From Enterocloster alcoholdehydrogenati (lineage in GTDB: Bacteria; Bacillota; Clostridia; Lachnospirales; Lachnospiraceae): a stretch of 64,000 nt of DNA. Position 1 is the stretch's first letter. The number at the start of each line of letters is the position of its first letter. This document shows positions 28,705 through 37,290 of the stretch, piece after piece. The position numbers and the translations under genes are program-made. Below the pieces are notes generated by a model. The model was not told the DNA's origin, ran no database searches, and saw nothing but the letters and a program-made list of their open reading frames with translations. Where the stretch lies: the NCBI RefSeq assembly GCF_013282095.1, contig NZ_BLTJ01000003.1, positions 1 to 64,000 of the forward strand, given 5' to 3'.

Positions 28705-29715
28705 TTATTCAATTTCATCCCTCCAGCTTCGGATCTCCTGCAGGATCTTCTCCTTCACGGAAGGTTCCGCAAAGGCAGTTTCCATGGCATATTCCATAAG
28801 TGTTCCGGCCTCTGTTTCCCTCATGCCGCAGTGCTGATAAAGAATTTCAAGTTCCTGGGTCACAGTGGTATTGGTTACGGTTCGGTTGTCTGTATTCACG
28901 GACACAAGAACACCTTTGTCAAAGAAGGTGCGGAAGGGGTATTCTTCCCAAGAGGATACGGCTTTTGTCTGGATATTACTGCTGGGGCAGAGTTCCACTC
29001 CGATCTGTCTGCGGGCCAGTTCGTCCATCAGGGCCGGATCCTCTTTCATGGCGATACCGTGGCCGATGCGGCGGGCTCCTGCCCTGGCGGCCAGAGCAAT
29101 GTTTTCCCGGCGGCCGCATTCTCCCGCATGAATGGTAAGGGGAAGATTACGTTTAAGAGCCTCTTTAAAATAGGGCATAAAGCGCTCATTTGGAAAGGCT
29201 GCCTCGTCCCCGGCGATATCAAGGCCGCAGACGCCTTTTCCCAGATACCGGTCGGCCAGCTCCAGCGTGGTCAGATTCTGTTTCTCTGTAAAATGGCGCA
29301 TTCCGCAGAGCAGGAGACCTCCCTCAATACCGGTCTCCTTTTTTGCATCCGCCAGTCCCGCAGCGGCAGCCTCTATAATAGCTTCTGCCGGGAAATCGTC
29401 TCTTACGGACAGAAGGGGAGCAAAACGCAGCTCCAGATACCGGATCCCTTCGGCGGCGGCATCTCTGGCCGTTTCCTTTGCCGCCTGAAAGAAAGCATCC
29501 TCTGTCACAAGGGAAGCCAGAGGAAGGTCGAAGGCTTTCAGGTATTCTGCCAGGCTTTGGCAGTCCCGCGCCGCCTGGATCTTCCGAAGAAAATCGGCCT
29601 CCTCTTTGGGTAATTCTACCCCTGCTTTTTCACAGAGCCTCTGCAGCAGCACCGGCGGCAGGGAGCCGTCCAGATGACAATGGAGCTCTGCTTTTGGCAG
29701 CGACACAAATCGCAT
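28705..29715 (-). CDS. add: Adenosine deaminase
   Basis: A 336-residue zinc enzyme that deaminates adenosine or deoxyadenosine to inosine in purine salvage. It has the zinc ligands in AELHCHLDGS (His12, His14), the LTIHAGE motif with the catalytic Glu two residues on, RRIGHGIAM, and VNTDNRTVTN near the C-terminus carrying the last metal Asp. Length is normal. The ATG follows GAAAGGAAGG. Single gene, minus strand. The second Asp of the canonical NTDDP is Asn here, a common variant in bacterial relatives; adenine deaminase activity cannot be fully excluded. Confidence 0.93.
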   Translation of the reverse strand: MRFVSLPKAELHCHLDGSLPPVLLQRLCEKAGVELPKEEADFLRKIQAARDCQSLAEYLKAFDLPLASLVTEDAFFQAAKETARDAAAEGIRYLELRFAPLLSVRDDFPAEAIIEAAAAGLADAKKETGIEGGLLLCGMRHFTEKQNLTTLELADRYLGKGVCGLDIAGDEAAFPNERFMPYFKEALKRNLPLTIHAGECGRRENIALAARAGARRIGHGIAMKEDPALMDELARRQIGVELCPSSNIQTKAVSSWEEYPFRTFFDKGVLVSVNTDNRTVTNTTVTQELEILYQHCGMRETEAGTLMEYAMETAFAEPSVKEKILQEIRSWRDEIE

Positions 29716-29805
29716 AGTAAATTCCTTCCTTTCTGCTGTTGTGTTGCCTCATGGCAGGCGGTATTCTCCATGCCATGAAACACATTTCATTCCGATTTTT
29801 ATTTG

Positions 29806-29835
29806 ATTTTACACTATGAACATTCAGAGGGTCAA
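29806..29835 (-). promoter_or_regulatory. Promoter of add
   Basis: Read on the minus strand: TTGACC (29835-29830), 18-bp spacer, TAAAAT (29811-29806), about 85 bases before the add start. Confidence 0.6.
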
Positions 29836-29909
29836 GAGTGTATTTTTAAAGGAGTCTCTCTGTTTGGGCCTTCTGTTGTTTTCAGGAGAGCAGAGGGGAT
29901 CTTCGGTTC

Positions 29910-29938
29910 TTGCATTTTCCCTCAATCTATTATATAGT
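29910..29938 (+). promoter_or_regulatory. Promoter of the dCMP deaminase operon
   Basis: TTGCAT (29910-29915), 17-bp spacer, TATAGT (29933-29938). It is moderate in quality but the only fitting pair upstream of 30040. Confidence 0.55.
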
Positions 29939-30039
29939 GAAAGGCAGAAAAACGAAGGAAGGGCGCGTCCGGTGCAGACAGGCTGTTTGCAGTGTGTCAG
30001 GAGAATGTGGAGGATGCCCGGAACAGGAGGACAGAGCGA

Positions 30040-30534
30040 ATGTCAGAAAAACGTGAGGATTATATTACATGGGACGAATATTTTATGGGCGTAGCCAGCC
30101 TGTCGGGAAAGCGCTCCAAGGATCCCAGCACGCAGGTGGGAGCCTGTATTGTAAGTCAGGATAACAAAATCCTTTCCATGGGCTACAATGGCTTTCCCAA
30201 GGGCTGCTCAGATGATGAATTTCCCTGGGGAAAGGAGCATGAGACAGACGATCCCTATAATGCAAAATACTTTTATTCCACCCATAGTGAGCTTAACGCC
30301 ATTTTAAACTACAGGGGCGGAAGCCTGGAGGGAAGCAAGCTCTATGTGACCCTTTTCCCCTGCAATGAGTGCGCAAAGGCGATTATCCAGGCGGGAATCC
30401 GAACTATCGTGTATGGCGAGGATAAATACGCCCATACGTCTGCGGTACGTGCCTCCAAGCGGATGCTCAACGCGGCCGGAGTGCGGTATTATCAGTATCA
30501 GCCCACCGGACGCAGGATTGTGATTGAGGTCTAG
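30040..30534 (+). CDS. Deoxycytidylate (dCMP) deaminase
   Basis: A 164-residue zinc deaminase converting dCMP to dUMP for thymidylate synthesis; the family also includes ComEB. The zinc-binding set is HSELNAI (His82, catalytic Glu84) and PCNEC (Cys108, Cys111). The N-terminal DEYFMGVASLSGKRSKDPSTQVGAC is typical. The ATG at 30040 follows AGGAGG; an in-frame ATG at 29992 lacks one. It is followed after five bases by the radical SAM gene. Confidence 0.93.
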   Translation: MSEKREDYITWDEYFMGVASLSGKRSKDPSTQVGACIVSQDNKILSMGYNGFPKGCSDDEFPWGKEHETDDPYNAKYFYSTHSELNAILNYRGGSLEGSKLYVTLFPCNECAKAIIQAGIRTIVYGEDKYAHTSAVRASKRMLNAAGVRYYQYQPTGRRIVIEV

Positions 30535-30539
30535 GGAAA

Positions 30540-32483
30540 ATGAAGATACTTCTGGCGGCGGTCAACGCCAAATATATTCATTCTAATCTGGGGATCTACA
30601 GTCTGAAAGCATATGGGGAGAAGATGCTGGCTCAGTGGGGATATGGAAAGGAAAATGTCCAGATCGGCCTGGCAGAGTATACGATCAATCACCAGCTGGA
30701 GCGGATTCTTCAGGATATCTATCTAAGACAGCCGGATGTGATCGGGTTTTCCTGCTATATCTGGAATATTTCTTATATAAAAGCCCTGGTGGCGGACTTA
30801 AAAAAGGTTCTGCCACAGGTGAAAATCTGGCTTGGAGGGCCGGAGGTGTCCTACTGTGCTGAGGATATCTTACGGGAAGAGCCTGGGGCGGATCTGGTTA
30901 TGAAGGGGGAAGGTGAGGAGACTTTTGCACAGTTTCTGCGTTTTCTGATGGAAAATGAGACCGAAAAACCAGCGTATGGTGGATTAGAGCAAAAACCAGA
31001 GGCAGCTGAAAAAAACAGGTGGACAAAAGGGCTGGAACATATACCTGGGCTGGTATTCCGGCGTCAGAAATCCCAAAGCATGGAGGGTGAAACGCCAGAT
31101 CTGCCGCGTGTCCTGTTATCGGCTGCTGCATCAAAGGCGCTGCTCCACGACACGATCGATACCGGTGTCCGCCCGGTGATGGATATGAACTGCATCCCGT
31201 TCCCCTATGCTTTTTTGGATATGGAACAACTGGCGCACCGGATTATTTACTATGAAAGCAGCCGGGGCTGTCCTTTTTCCTGTGCGTATTGTCTGTCGTC
31301 CATTGATAAGAGCGTCCGTTTGCGCAGTCTGGAACTGGTAAAAGAGGAACTGTCCTTCTTTCTGAAGGCAAAGGTGCCGCAGGTGAAATTTGTGGACCGA
31401 ACCTTTAACTGCCAAAAGTCCCACGCCATGGCTATCTGGCAGTTTATCCGGGAAAATGACAACGGCGTCACCAACTTCCATTTTGAGATTGCGGCAGATC
31501 TGTTGGATTGTGAGGAGCTGAAGCTGCTGTCAACCATGCGTCCGGGACTGATCCAGCTGGAGATTGGCGTTCAATCCACGAATCCATCCACTCTTGCGGC
31601 AATCCGCCGAAAGACGGATATAGAGAAAATCAGAGCTGTTACTCAGGAGATTAACAGCTGGAATAACATTCATCAGCATTTGGATTTGATTGCGGGGCTG
31701 CCAAAGGAAGATCTGGAATCCTTTAAAAACTCTTTTAATGAAGTATATTCCATGAAACCGGAACAGCTTCAGCTGGGCTTCTTGAAGGTTCTTTCCGGTT
31801 CCTATATGGAAGAAATGGTTCCTTCCTGCGGCTTGCTCTATGCATCCGCCCCGCCCTATGAGGTTTTTTCTACCCGCTGGCTCTCTTACCGGGATATTCT
31901 GGAATTGAAGGAAATCGAGGAAATGGTAGAAATCTACTATAACAGCCGTCAGTTTACCACCGTTTTGGCGATGCTGGAGCGAGAGTTTTCATCCTCCTAT
32001 GAAATGTTTCTGGCTCTGGCCGCGTTTTACCGGAAAAAGGGGTATTTTGGGATGAACCATAGCCGTCTGGCCCGGTATGAGATTCTGTGGGAGATGGCGG
32101 CGGAGGAACTTTTTTTGGAAACGGATTCCTCAGCAGCAGAGTACAGGAGGGATCGGTTTAGGGATTGTCTGATGACAGATCTGTATCTTCGCGAAAATAT
32201 TAAGAGCCGCCCCTCATTTGCCAGAGACTTAAATCGATACAGGGATGAAATCAGAAGCTTTTTTAAGGGGGAGGAAACCACGGGGCGGTATCTGCCCGAT
32301 CATCAAGGCTACGATTCCCGCCAGCTGGCGAAAATGGCCCATTTAGAACCTATGGGAGATGGAACCTTTCTTCTGTTTGACTATAAGAACCGCGATCCGC
32401 TGACCTATAATGCAAGGGCAGTGGAGATCGGAGATATTTGCAAGGAGCATCGGTATAAAAAATGCCAACGATCAAAGATATAG
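30540..32483 (+). CDS. B12-binding-domain radical SAM protein (DUF4080 type)
   Basis: A 647-residue protein. Residues 1-145 form a cobalamin-binding Rossmann domain (IGFSCYIWN, WLGGPEVSY, GEGEETF). Residues about 235-440 form a radical SAM barrel with the cluster motif CPFSCAYC near 244-251, and the remaining 200 residues form a DUF4080-like helical domain. Such proteins use a [4Fe-4S] cluster, S-adenosylmethionine and possibly cobalamin for methylation or rearrangement; the substrate of this subfamily is not established. It lies five bases after the dCMP deaminase gene and its 3' end overlaps the LacI-type gene by 22 bases. Confidence 0.9.
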   Translation: MKILLAAVNAKYIHSNLGIYSLKAYGEKMLAQWGYGKENVQIGLAEYTINHQLERILQDIYLRQPDVIGFSCYIWNISYIKALVADLKKVLPQVKIWLGGPEVSYCAEDILREEPGADLVMKGEGEETFAQFLRFLMENETEKPAYGGLEQKPEAAEKNRWTKGLEHIPGLVFRRQKSQSMEGETPDLPRVLLSAAASKALLHDTIDTGVRPVMDMNCIPFPYAFLDMEQLAHRIIYYESSRGCPFSCAYCLSSIDKSVRLRSLELVKEELSFFLKAKVPQVKFVDRTFNCQKSHAMAIWQFIRENDNGVTNFHFEIAADLLDCEELKLLSTMRPGLIQLEIGVQSTNPSTLAAIRRKTDIEKIRAVTQEINSWNNIHQHLDLIAGLPKEDLESFKNSFNEVYSMKPEQLQLGFLKVLSGSYMEEMVPSCGLLYASAPPYEVFSTRWLSYRDILELKEIEEMVEIYYNSRQFTTVLAMLEREFSSSYEMFLALAAFYRKKGYFGMNHSRLARYEILWEMAAEELFLETDSSAAEYRRDRFRDCLMTDLYLRENIKSRPSFARDLNRYRDEIRSFFKGEETTGRYLPDHQGYDSRQLAKMAHLEPMGDGTFLLFDYKNRDPLTYNARAVEIGDICKEHRYKKCQRSKI

Positions 32484-34696
32484 CAGTCCGTGCCGGGGTA
32501 TCCCATGGCACAGTTTCCAATGTATTAAATAAAAGAGGAAATGTCAGCGCAGAAAAAATCCAGCTGGTAGAGCAGGCGGCCAGAGAACTTGGGTATAAGA
32601 TTAACGCCCAGGCACAGCAGCTAAGAGCCGGGGCCACAAGGAAGGTGTGCGTGATCCTTCCTGGAATTGGAATCTGCCGCTACAGCGATTTTTATACAGG
32701 ACTGGAGGAGACGCTGCGTTCCCATGGCTTTGAACTTGAACTGACCTGTACAGACCATTTGGTTCACAATGAAAAGTATGCGGTAAAAAAAGCCCTTTCC
32801 CGAAATCCCGCAGCGCTGGTTATCATCAGTTCCATGGTGAGAAACAAGGGCTTTTATACAGAGGGAAACCATCTGGTCTTTGTGGAGCAAAAACCAAAGA
32901 ATCTTCCGAAGGATGCTGTGGTTGCGGCCTTTGATTATGAGAAGGCAGGACGGGATATGGCTGCCCGGTGTGTTAGGCAAGGATATAAAAATATTGCCAT
33001 TTTATGTGGGAACAGCAATGATTCCAACCGTAAAACCTTTGTGAATGGGGCAGTATCTGTGCTGGATGATTCTGACTGCGAGTACCGCTGCTTTGCCTGT
33101 GATGATGAAATGTCTTTGCTGGAATCATTTTGCATTTTAAATGAAAAGGCTGGCTTTGATGGAGTGATTGCTGCAGGAGAGGAAGATGTGCGGTTTTTAA
33201 AAAAAGCCTTCGATTACTGCCCTGGCCGTTCCATGCCTGACGTATACGCTCTGTGCAGCAAAAATATGGCTCCGGCAGAGGGGATTATCCGCTACAGCTT
33301 AAATTACCGTCAGCTTGGCAGGCGCACCGCAGAATACATTATGAGAGATTATCAGGGACGGGAGGAAGAGAAGGCAGCCGGCAGTCTGGAACTGGACGGC
33401 AGCCAAATACAGCCGGCCATGATCCGGATGGAAAATGAAGGATTTTTAGCAGAGCCCCTTCCGTCCATGGCTGTGTCGGCGTCCCATGCGGATACGATCC
33501 ATTTTCTTACGATCCAAAACAGCACCAGCCAGGCAATTCGTTTTCTTCTGCCAAAATTCAGTCAGGAGACAGGAATCCGTGTAAACATGATTTCCGTGGC
33601 TTATGATGAACTTCACACCATGGCAGAGGCCTGCTGTCAGAACAGTTCTTATGATTTGATCAGGATTGATATGGCATGGCTGTCAGAACTGGGAAAACGG
33701 CTTTATCAGCCGTTGGATGAAAATGCAGAGGCGGTAAAGCGGCTGAAAACACGGATTCTTCCAAATCTGTTTAAGAATTATTCCAGAATCGGGGAAGGCT
33801 TTTATGCGTTTCCTCTTGATGCCTGTGTGCAGATGTTTTTTTACAGGAAGGATCTGTTTGAAAATGAACTGATTAAGCGGGAGTATTTTGAGACCTATAA
33901 GAAAAAGCTTCAGATACCGAAGGATTTCGCGGCTTATAATGAGATAGCCCGTTTTTTCAGCCGGAAATACAATCCAGATTCTCCTACACGATTTGGGACA
34001 GCTGTGACTTTTGGAAGAACTTTTCTGGCAGGCTGTGATTTTCTGCCCAGATACAGGGCCGGTGGAAAAAGTATTTTTGATCCAAACGGACGTGTGAATA
34101 TTTTGACAGGAGAAATGCGGGAGGCATTTGAAAGCTATCTGGAAACCTGCTCTTGTTCAAACGGGGAAATGTATCAGTGGTGGCAGGAATCCACTCGACA
34201 GTTCTCGGAAGGCGACACGGCTATGCATATTGTATTTTCAAACTATGCCTCATCCATGATCCGTGATTTGGGCTCCCGCATCATGGGAAAAGTGGGGTAT
34301 GCCAATGTTCCCGGCGGACAGCCGCTGCTGGGGGGAGGTGCGGTAGGGCTCAGCGTCAGCAGCAGCCGGCGTGAGCAGAGCCTGCGCTTTTTAGAATGGC
34401 TGTACCGGAGAGATATTGCGGAAATGATCTGCTATATGGGCGGATATATTGGCAGCCGGGAGATTGCGGATAATCTGGAAATTCAGAAACGATATCCATG
34501 GATGGAGCATATGGAACAGGCGTTTTCCAGCGGATGGCGCCATTACCATACAGACGGCAATCCGAACTTCCGCGAATTTGCTTTCGAGGATATTCTTGGG
34601 AAAGCGGTTCGGAGCGCAGCATCCGGTACCCAGGATGCAGAGACTGCCCTGCGCAGGGCCCAGCAGGAATGTGATCGGCTGTTTGTACGGGAATGA
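32462..34696 (+). CDS. LacI-family regulator fused to an ABC solute-binding domain
   Basis: A 744-residue protein with a most unusual layout. Residues 1-50 are a LacI helix-turn-helix (TIKDIAVRAGVSHGTVSNVLN). Residues about 60-320 are the usual LacI effector domain (VCVILPGIG, VAAFDYEKAGRDMAARC, NYRQLGRRTAEYIM). Residues about 345-735 form a second full binding protein of ABC family 1 type: FLTIQNSTSQAIRFLLPKF, YDLIRIDMAWLSELG, GEGFYAFPLDACVQMFFYRKD and FLEWLYRRDIAEMICYMG. No signal peptide or membrane helix is present, so this domain works in the cytoplasm. The start overlaps the previous gene, behind AAGGAG. It probably senses two ligands and controls the importer operon downstream; that is inference. 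Confidence 0.9.
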   Translation: MPTIKDIAVRAGVSHGTVSNVLNKRGNVSAEKIQLVEQAARELGYKINAQAQQLRAGATRKVCVILPGIGICRYSDFYTGLEETLRSHGFELELTCTDHLVHNEKYAVKKALSRNPAALVIISSMVRNKGFYTEGNHLVFVEQKPKNLPKDAVVAAFDYEKAGRDMAARCVRQGYKNIAILCGNSNDSNRKTFVNGAVSVLDDSDCEYRCFACDDEMSLLESFCILNEKAGFDGVIAAGEEDVRFLKKAFDYCPGRSMPDVYALCSKNMAPAEGIIRYSLNYRQLGRRTAEYIMRDYQGREEEKAAGSLELDGSQIQPAMIRMENEGFLAEPLPSMAVSASHADTIHFLTIQNSTSQAIRFLLPKFSQETGIRVNMISVAYDELHTMAEACCQNSSYDLIRIDMAWLSELGKRLYQPLDENAEAVKRLKTRILPNLFKNYSRIGEGFYAFPLDACVQMFFYRKDLFENELIKREYFETYKKKLQIPKDFAAYNEIARFFSRKYNPDSPTRFGTAVTFGRTFLAGCDFLPRYRAGGKSIFDPNGRVNILTGEMREAFESYLETCSCSNGEMYQWWQESTRQFSEGDTAMHIVFSNYASSMIRDLGSRIMGKVGYANVPGGQPLLGGGAVGLSVSSSRREQSLRFLEWLYRRDIAEMICYMGGYIGSREIADNLEIQKRYPWMEHMEQAFSSGWRHYHTDGNPNFREFAFEDILGKAVRSAASGTQDAETALRRAQQECDRLFVRE

Positions 34697-35202
34697 ATGG
34701 GCTGTGCTGTATGAGCAGAAAGGTTCTGGGCATTTTGAAACGTATTTTACATATACACGGCTGCATATGTAGTAACAGATATTTTAACCACTAGGCGTAT
34801 ATGGGTGCTGAAATTTTGAAACCACAGGATTGTGCGTGATTGATTTTGGCACTTAGCCGATTGGTTTTGCTTTTTTTGCTCTAATAAGTACCGCGTTCAA
34901 ATTAAAACATCTATAATACTGACGTCTACTCATAATATTTCATTGAAGTTCTTACCATATTCCGTTTTATTCCCCTGTTTGCTGTCCTGGCATTTTTTAT
35001 TTAGATAACCACTTTTATCGACTTTCTGAGGAAACCTCAAATGGTATCCTCCTCTTATCCTGCTCCAGACGGAGAGGATAGGAAAGGGTAAATTTTCATA
35101 TTTAAAATATGAACGTTTCAAAATAAAAAACCAAATTATTACGAGAAAATAAGAGTAAAATGCACAATAAAATGTAAAAAAATTGTATAAAATAGATAAA
35201 AA

Positions 35203-35210
35203 TGACGTCA
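35203..35210. promoter_or_regulatory. Candidate operator TGACGTCA
   Basis: Perfect eight-base palindrome just upstream of the -35 box at 35227, in the position of an activator or repressor site. A near copy (TGACGTCT) occurs at 34920-34927. The regulator could be the LacI-fusion protein encoded upstream; this is a guess from position. Confidence 0.35.
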
Positions 35211-35226
35211 AATAAAATAAATGATA

Positions 35227-35255
35227 TTGACACGTTCCAAAAAATGAGCTATAAA
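35227..35255 (+). promoter_or_regulatory. Promoter of the GDPD-importer-MgtC operon
   Basis: TTGACA (35227-35232), 17-bp spacer, TATAAA (35250-35255), about 30 bases before the start codon at 35286. Confidence 0.8.
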
Positions 35256-35285
35256 GAAGGTAGTTCAATAAGGAGGGACGCAAAT

Positions 35286-36116
35286 ATGTATACAAAGAAT
35301 GATCCAATCCGAAAGCTGATAGAAAAGAATGGAGTGCTCATTGCAGCTCATCGGGGAACCTGTGGGGGAAACGTGGTGCAGAACACCAGTCTTTCTTATA
35401 AAAATGCTCTGCTTCATGGGGCCGATATGATCGAGGTGGATGCGGCCATGACTACGGATGGAGTGTTCTATGCTTTCCACAACGGGGAAGAGAAAATTGA
35501 GTACGGCATCCAAAAGGATATCCGCACCATGTCCTCACAGGAGGTCGATTCCCTGTATGCCTTAAACAGTCTGGGACAGAGGACGAAGCAGAAGGCAGAA
35601 CGCCTTGAGGAGGTACTGGAGCGGTTCAGAGGACAATGCCTTATCAATATCGACCGTTCCTGGTTTTACTGGAAGGAGATCATTGCCTTCTTAAACAGTA
35701 AGGGGATGCAGGATCAGATCCTGTTAAAATCCGGCGTGGAGGAAAGCCTGTTAGAGGAGGTGGAGTCCATGGGAGACGGGATCATGTATATGCCAATTAT
35801 GAAGAAGATGGAGGATTGGCAGCTTGTAAAGTCATATAATATCAATGTAGCCGCAGCTGAACTTATTTTTACAGACCTGTCCAGTCCTTTCATCCAGCCC
35901 GGATTTATGAAGGAACTTCACGAACTGAAAATTGCGCCCTGGGTCAACGCGATTACTCTGGATGACGATATTATCCTGTCCGGCGGTCTGGATGATAACC
36001 ATGCCATACGGGATGGTTTTGAGGAGAACTGGGGACGGCTTATGGATATGGGCTTTGAAATCCTGCAGACGGATTGGCCGGCTCTTTTAAAGGGATTTGT
36101 TACAAAACGTTTCTAA
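35286..36116 (+). CDS. Glycerophosphodiester phosphodiesterase family protein
   Basis: A 276-residue TIM-barrel phosphodiesterase. The GDPD active-site set is in place: AAHRGT (His22, Arg23), MIEVDAA (Glu50, Asp52) and FHNGEE (His65). The C-terminal stretch ILQTDWPALL is also typical. No signal peptide, so it acts in the cytoplasm, hydrolysing a glycerophosphodiester or similar compound to glycerol phosphate and an alcohol. The ATG at 35286 follows AGGAGG; earlier in-frame codons overlap the promoter. It is the first gene of an operon with an ABC importer, which suggests that the imported molecule is its substrate. Confidence 0.9.
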   Translation: MYTKNDPIRKLIEKNGVLIAAHRGTCGGNVVQNTSLSYKNALLHGADMIEVDAAMTTDGVFYAFHNGEEKIEYGIQKDIRTMSSQEVDSLYALNSLGQRTKQKAERLEEVLERFRGQCLINIDRSWFYWKEIIAFLNSKGMQDQILLKSGVEESLLEEVESMGDGIMYMPIMKKMEDWQLVKSYNINVAAAELIFTDLSSPFIQPGFMKELHELKIAPWVNAITLDDDIILSGGLDDNHAIRDGFEENWGRLMDMGFEILQTDWPALLKGFVTKRF

Positions 36117-36157
36117 ATACATCAGAATGAGAAGAAAAACAAAAGGAGAAGAAGATT

Positions 36158-37264
36158 ATGAGAATGTGTAAGAAATGGATGGCACTTGGTTTGGCGGCAA
36201 TGATGGCCCTTTCACTCACAGCCTGCAAAGGTTCTGGTTCACAGGGATCAAAGGCGTCTGATGAGAGCGCGGCTGCGAAGGCAGAGGGCGGAGAGATGGC
36301 GGCTGCCGGTGGGACAGATAAGAGCGAAAAACTGGTGATTTACACCAACTCTGGTTCAAACGGAAGGGACGCCTGGTTAAAGGATTATGCGAAGCAGGCC
36401 GGCTATAATGTAGAGGTAGTACAGATTCAGGGCGGTGATCTGGCAAACAGAATTATTTCGGAGAAAAACAATCCTCAGGCAGATCTCGTATTTGGCTTAA
36501 ACGCAATGGAGTATGAGAAACTAAAGGCAGAATCGGTTCTGGATCCCTGGGAGCCAAGCTGGAAGGGAGATGTGGATATGACCCTGGGGGATGCGGACGG
36601 CTATTATTATCCCATCGTGATCCAGCCTCTCGTGAACATTATGAATGCAGATCTGAAAAATCCGCCAAAGGATGTTACAGATCTTTTAAGCGATGAATGG
36701 ACTGGAAAATACACCATTCTTAATTTTGGCGGCGGCACAGGAAAGACGCTTCTGGCATCTCTCTTAGTCCGTTATCAGGATGAAAACGGCGAAGCCGGCA
36801 TCTCTGAGGAAGGCTGGGAGACGGCAAAGAGGTGGATCCAGAACGGCCATATGGAGCAGCAGGGCGAGGACTATGTGGGGAATGTAATTTCCGGAGAGAT
36901 CCCGATCTGCGAGATGTGGGGCAGCGGTGTTCTTCAGAATCAGACCGAGCGCGATTACAAGTTCCAGATCATGGTTCCTGAAACAGGAGTTCCGTATGTA
37001 ACAGAACAGATTGCCATGATCACAGGCTCTAAAAGGAGGGATCTGGCTGTAGATTTTGCTAACTGGTTCGGTTCCGCACAGGTACAGGCTGAGTGGATGA
37101 AGCAGTTTGGAACCATTCCATGTCAGCCGGATGCTTTAAACGAGGCTTCTGATGATATTAAAGAGTTTGTCAATTCCGTACATCCCCAGACTATGGACTG
37201 GGAATTTGTGGCATACCATATTGACCAGTGGGTAGAGAAATGTGAGCTGGAATTCATGCAGTAG
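36158..37264 (+). CDS. ABC importer substrate-binding lipoprotein (Fe3+/phosphonate-like, SBP family 1)
   Basis: A 368-residue binding protein with signal peptide and lipobox LTAC (Cys23), then an Ala/Gly/Glu linker. The fold (KLVIYTNSGSNGRDAWLKDY, ADLVFGLNAMEYEKL, YYYPIVIQPLVNIMN) matches the ferric iron, thiamine and 2-aminoethylphosphonate group. The paired Tyr residues of iron-binding relatives are not evident, so an organic ligand is more likely. Directly followed by its ATPase and permease. The GDPD gene upstream suggests a glycerophosphodiester or another phosphorylated alcohol as ligand (inference). Confidence 0.9.
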   Translation: MRMCKKWMALGLAAMMALSLTACKGSGSQGSKASDESAAAKAEGGEMAAAGGTDKSEKLVIYTNSGSNGRDAWLKDYAKQAGYNVEVVQIQGGDLANRIISEKNNPQADLVFGLNAMEYEKLKAESVLDPWEPSWKGDVDMTLGDADGYYYPIVIQPLVNIMNADLKNPPKDVTDLLSDEWTGKYTILNFGGGTGKTLLASLLVRYQDENGEAGISEEGWETAKRWIQNGHMEQQGEDYVGNVISGEIPICEMWGSGVLQNQTERDYKFQIMVPETGVPYVTEQIAMITGSKRRDLAVDFANWFGSAQVQAEWMKQFGTIPCQPDALNEASDDIKEFVNSVHPQTMDWEFVAYHIDQWVEKCELEFMQ

Positions 37265-37290
37265 AGACGTGATCCTGTCAGGAGAAGAAA

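Larger units (their letters stand above)
29716..30039. other. Divergent intergenic region between add and the dCMP deaminase gene
   Basis: About 320 bases holding two opposed promoters (29806-29835 minus and 29910-29938 plus) and the dCMP deaminase leader of about 95 bases. No RNA gene or known riboswitch was recognised. Confidence 0.55.
34697..35285. other. Long AT-rich control region upstream of the GDPD operon
   Basis: About 590 bases without a credible gene. It holds a hairpin TATCC-CTCC...GGAG-GGATA (about 35056-35080), a perfect 19-bp palindrome with one central base (TTCATATTTAAAATATGAA, 35095-35113), the palindrome TGACGTCA (35203-35210), a related TGACGTCT (34920-34927) and the promoter at 35227-35255. 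A minus-strand open frame across 34930-35307 is low-complexity and not believed. Confidence 0.6.

Noticed and set aside
28666-29613. Long plus-strand open frame antisense to add
   Set aside because: It mirrors the adenosine deaminase gene, has Cys/His/Phe-rich composition without recognisable domains, and has no ribosome site.
34930-35307. Minus-strand open frame of 125 codons in the gap before the GDPD gene
   Set aside because: Low-complexity Tyr/Phe/Leu sequence from AT-rich DNA, crossing the promoter and start of the GDPD gene; no family resemblance.
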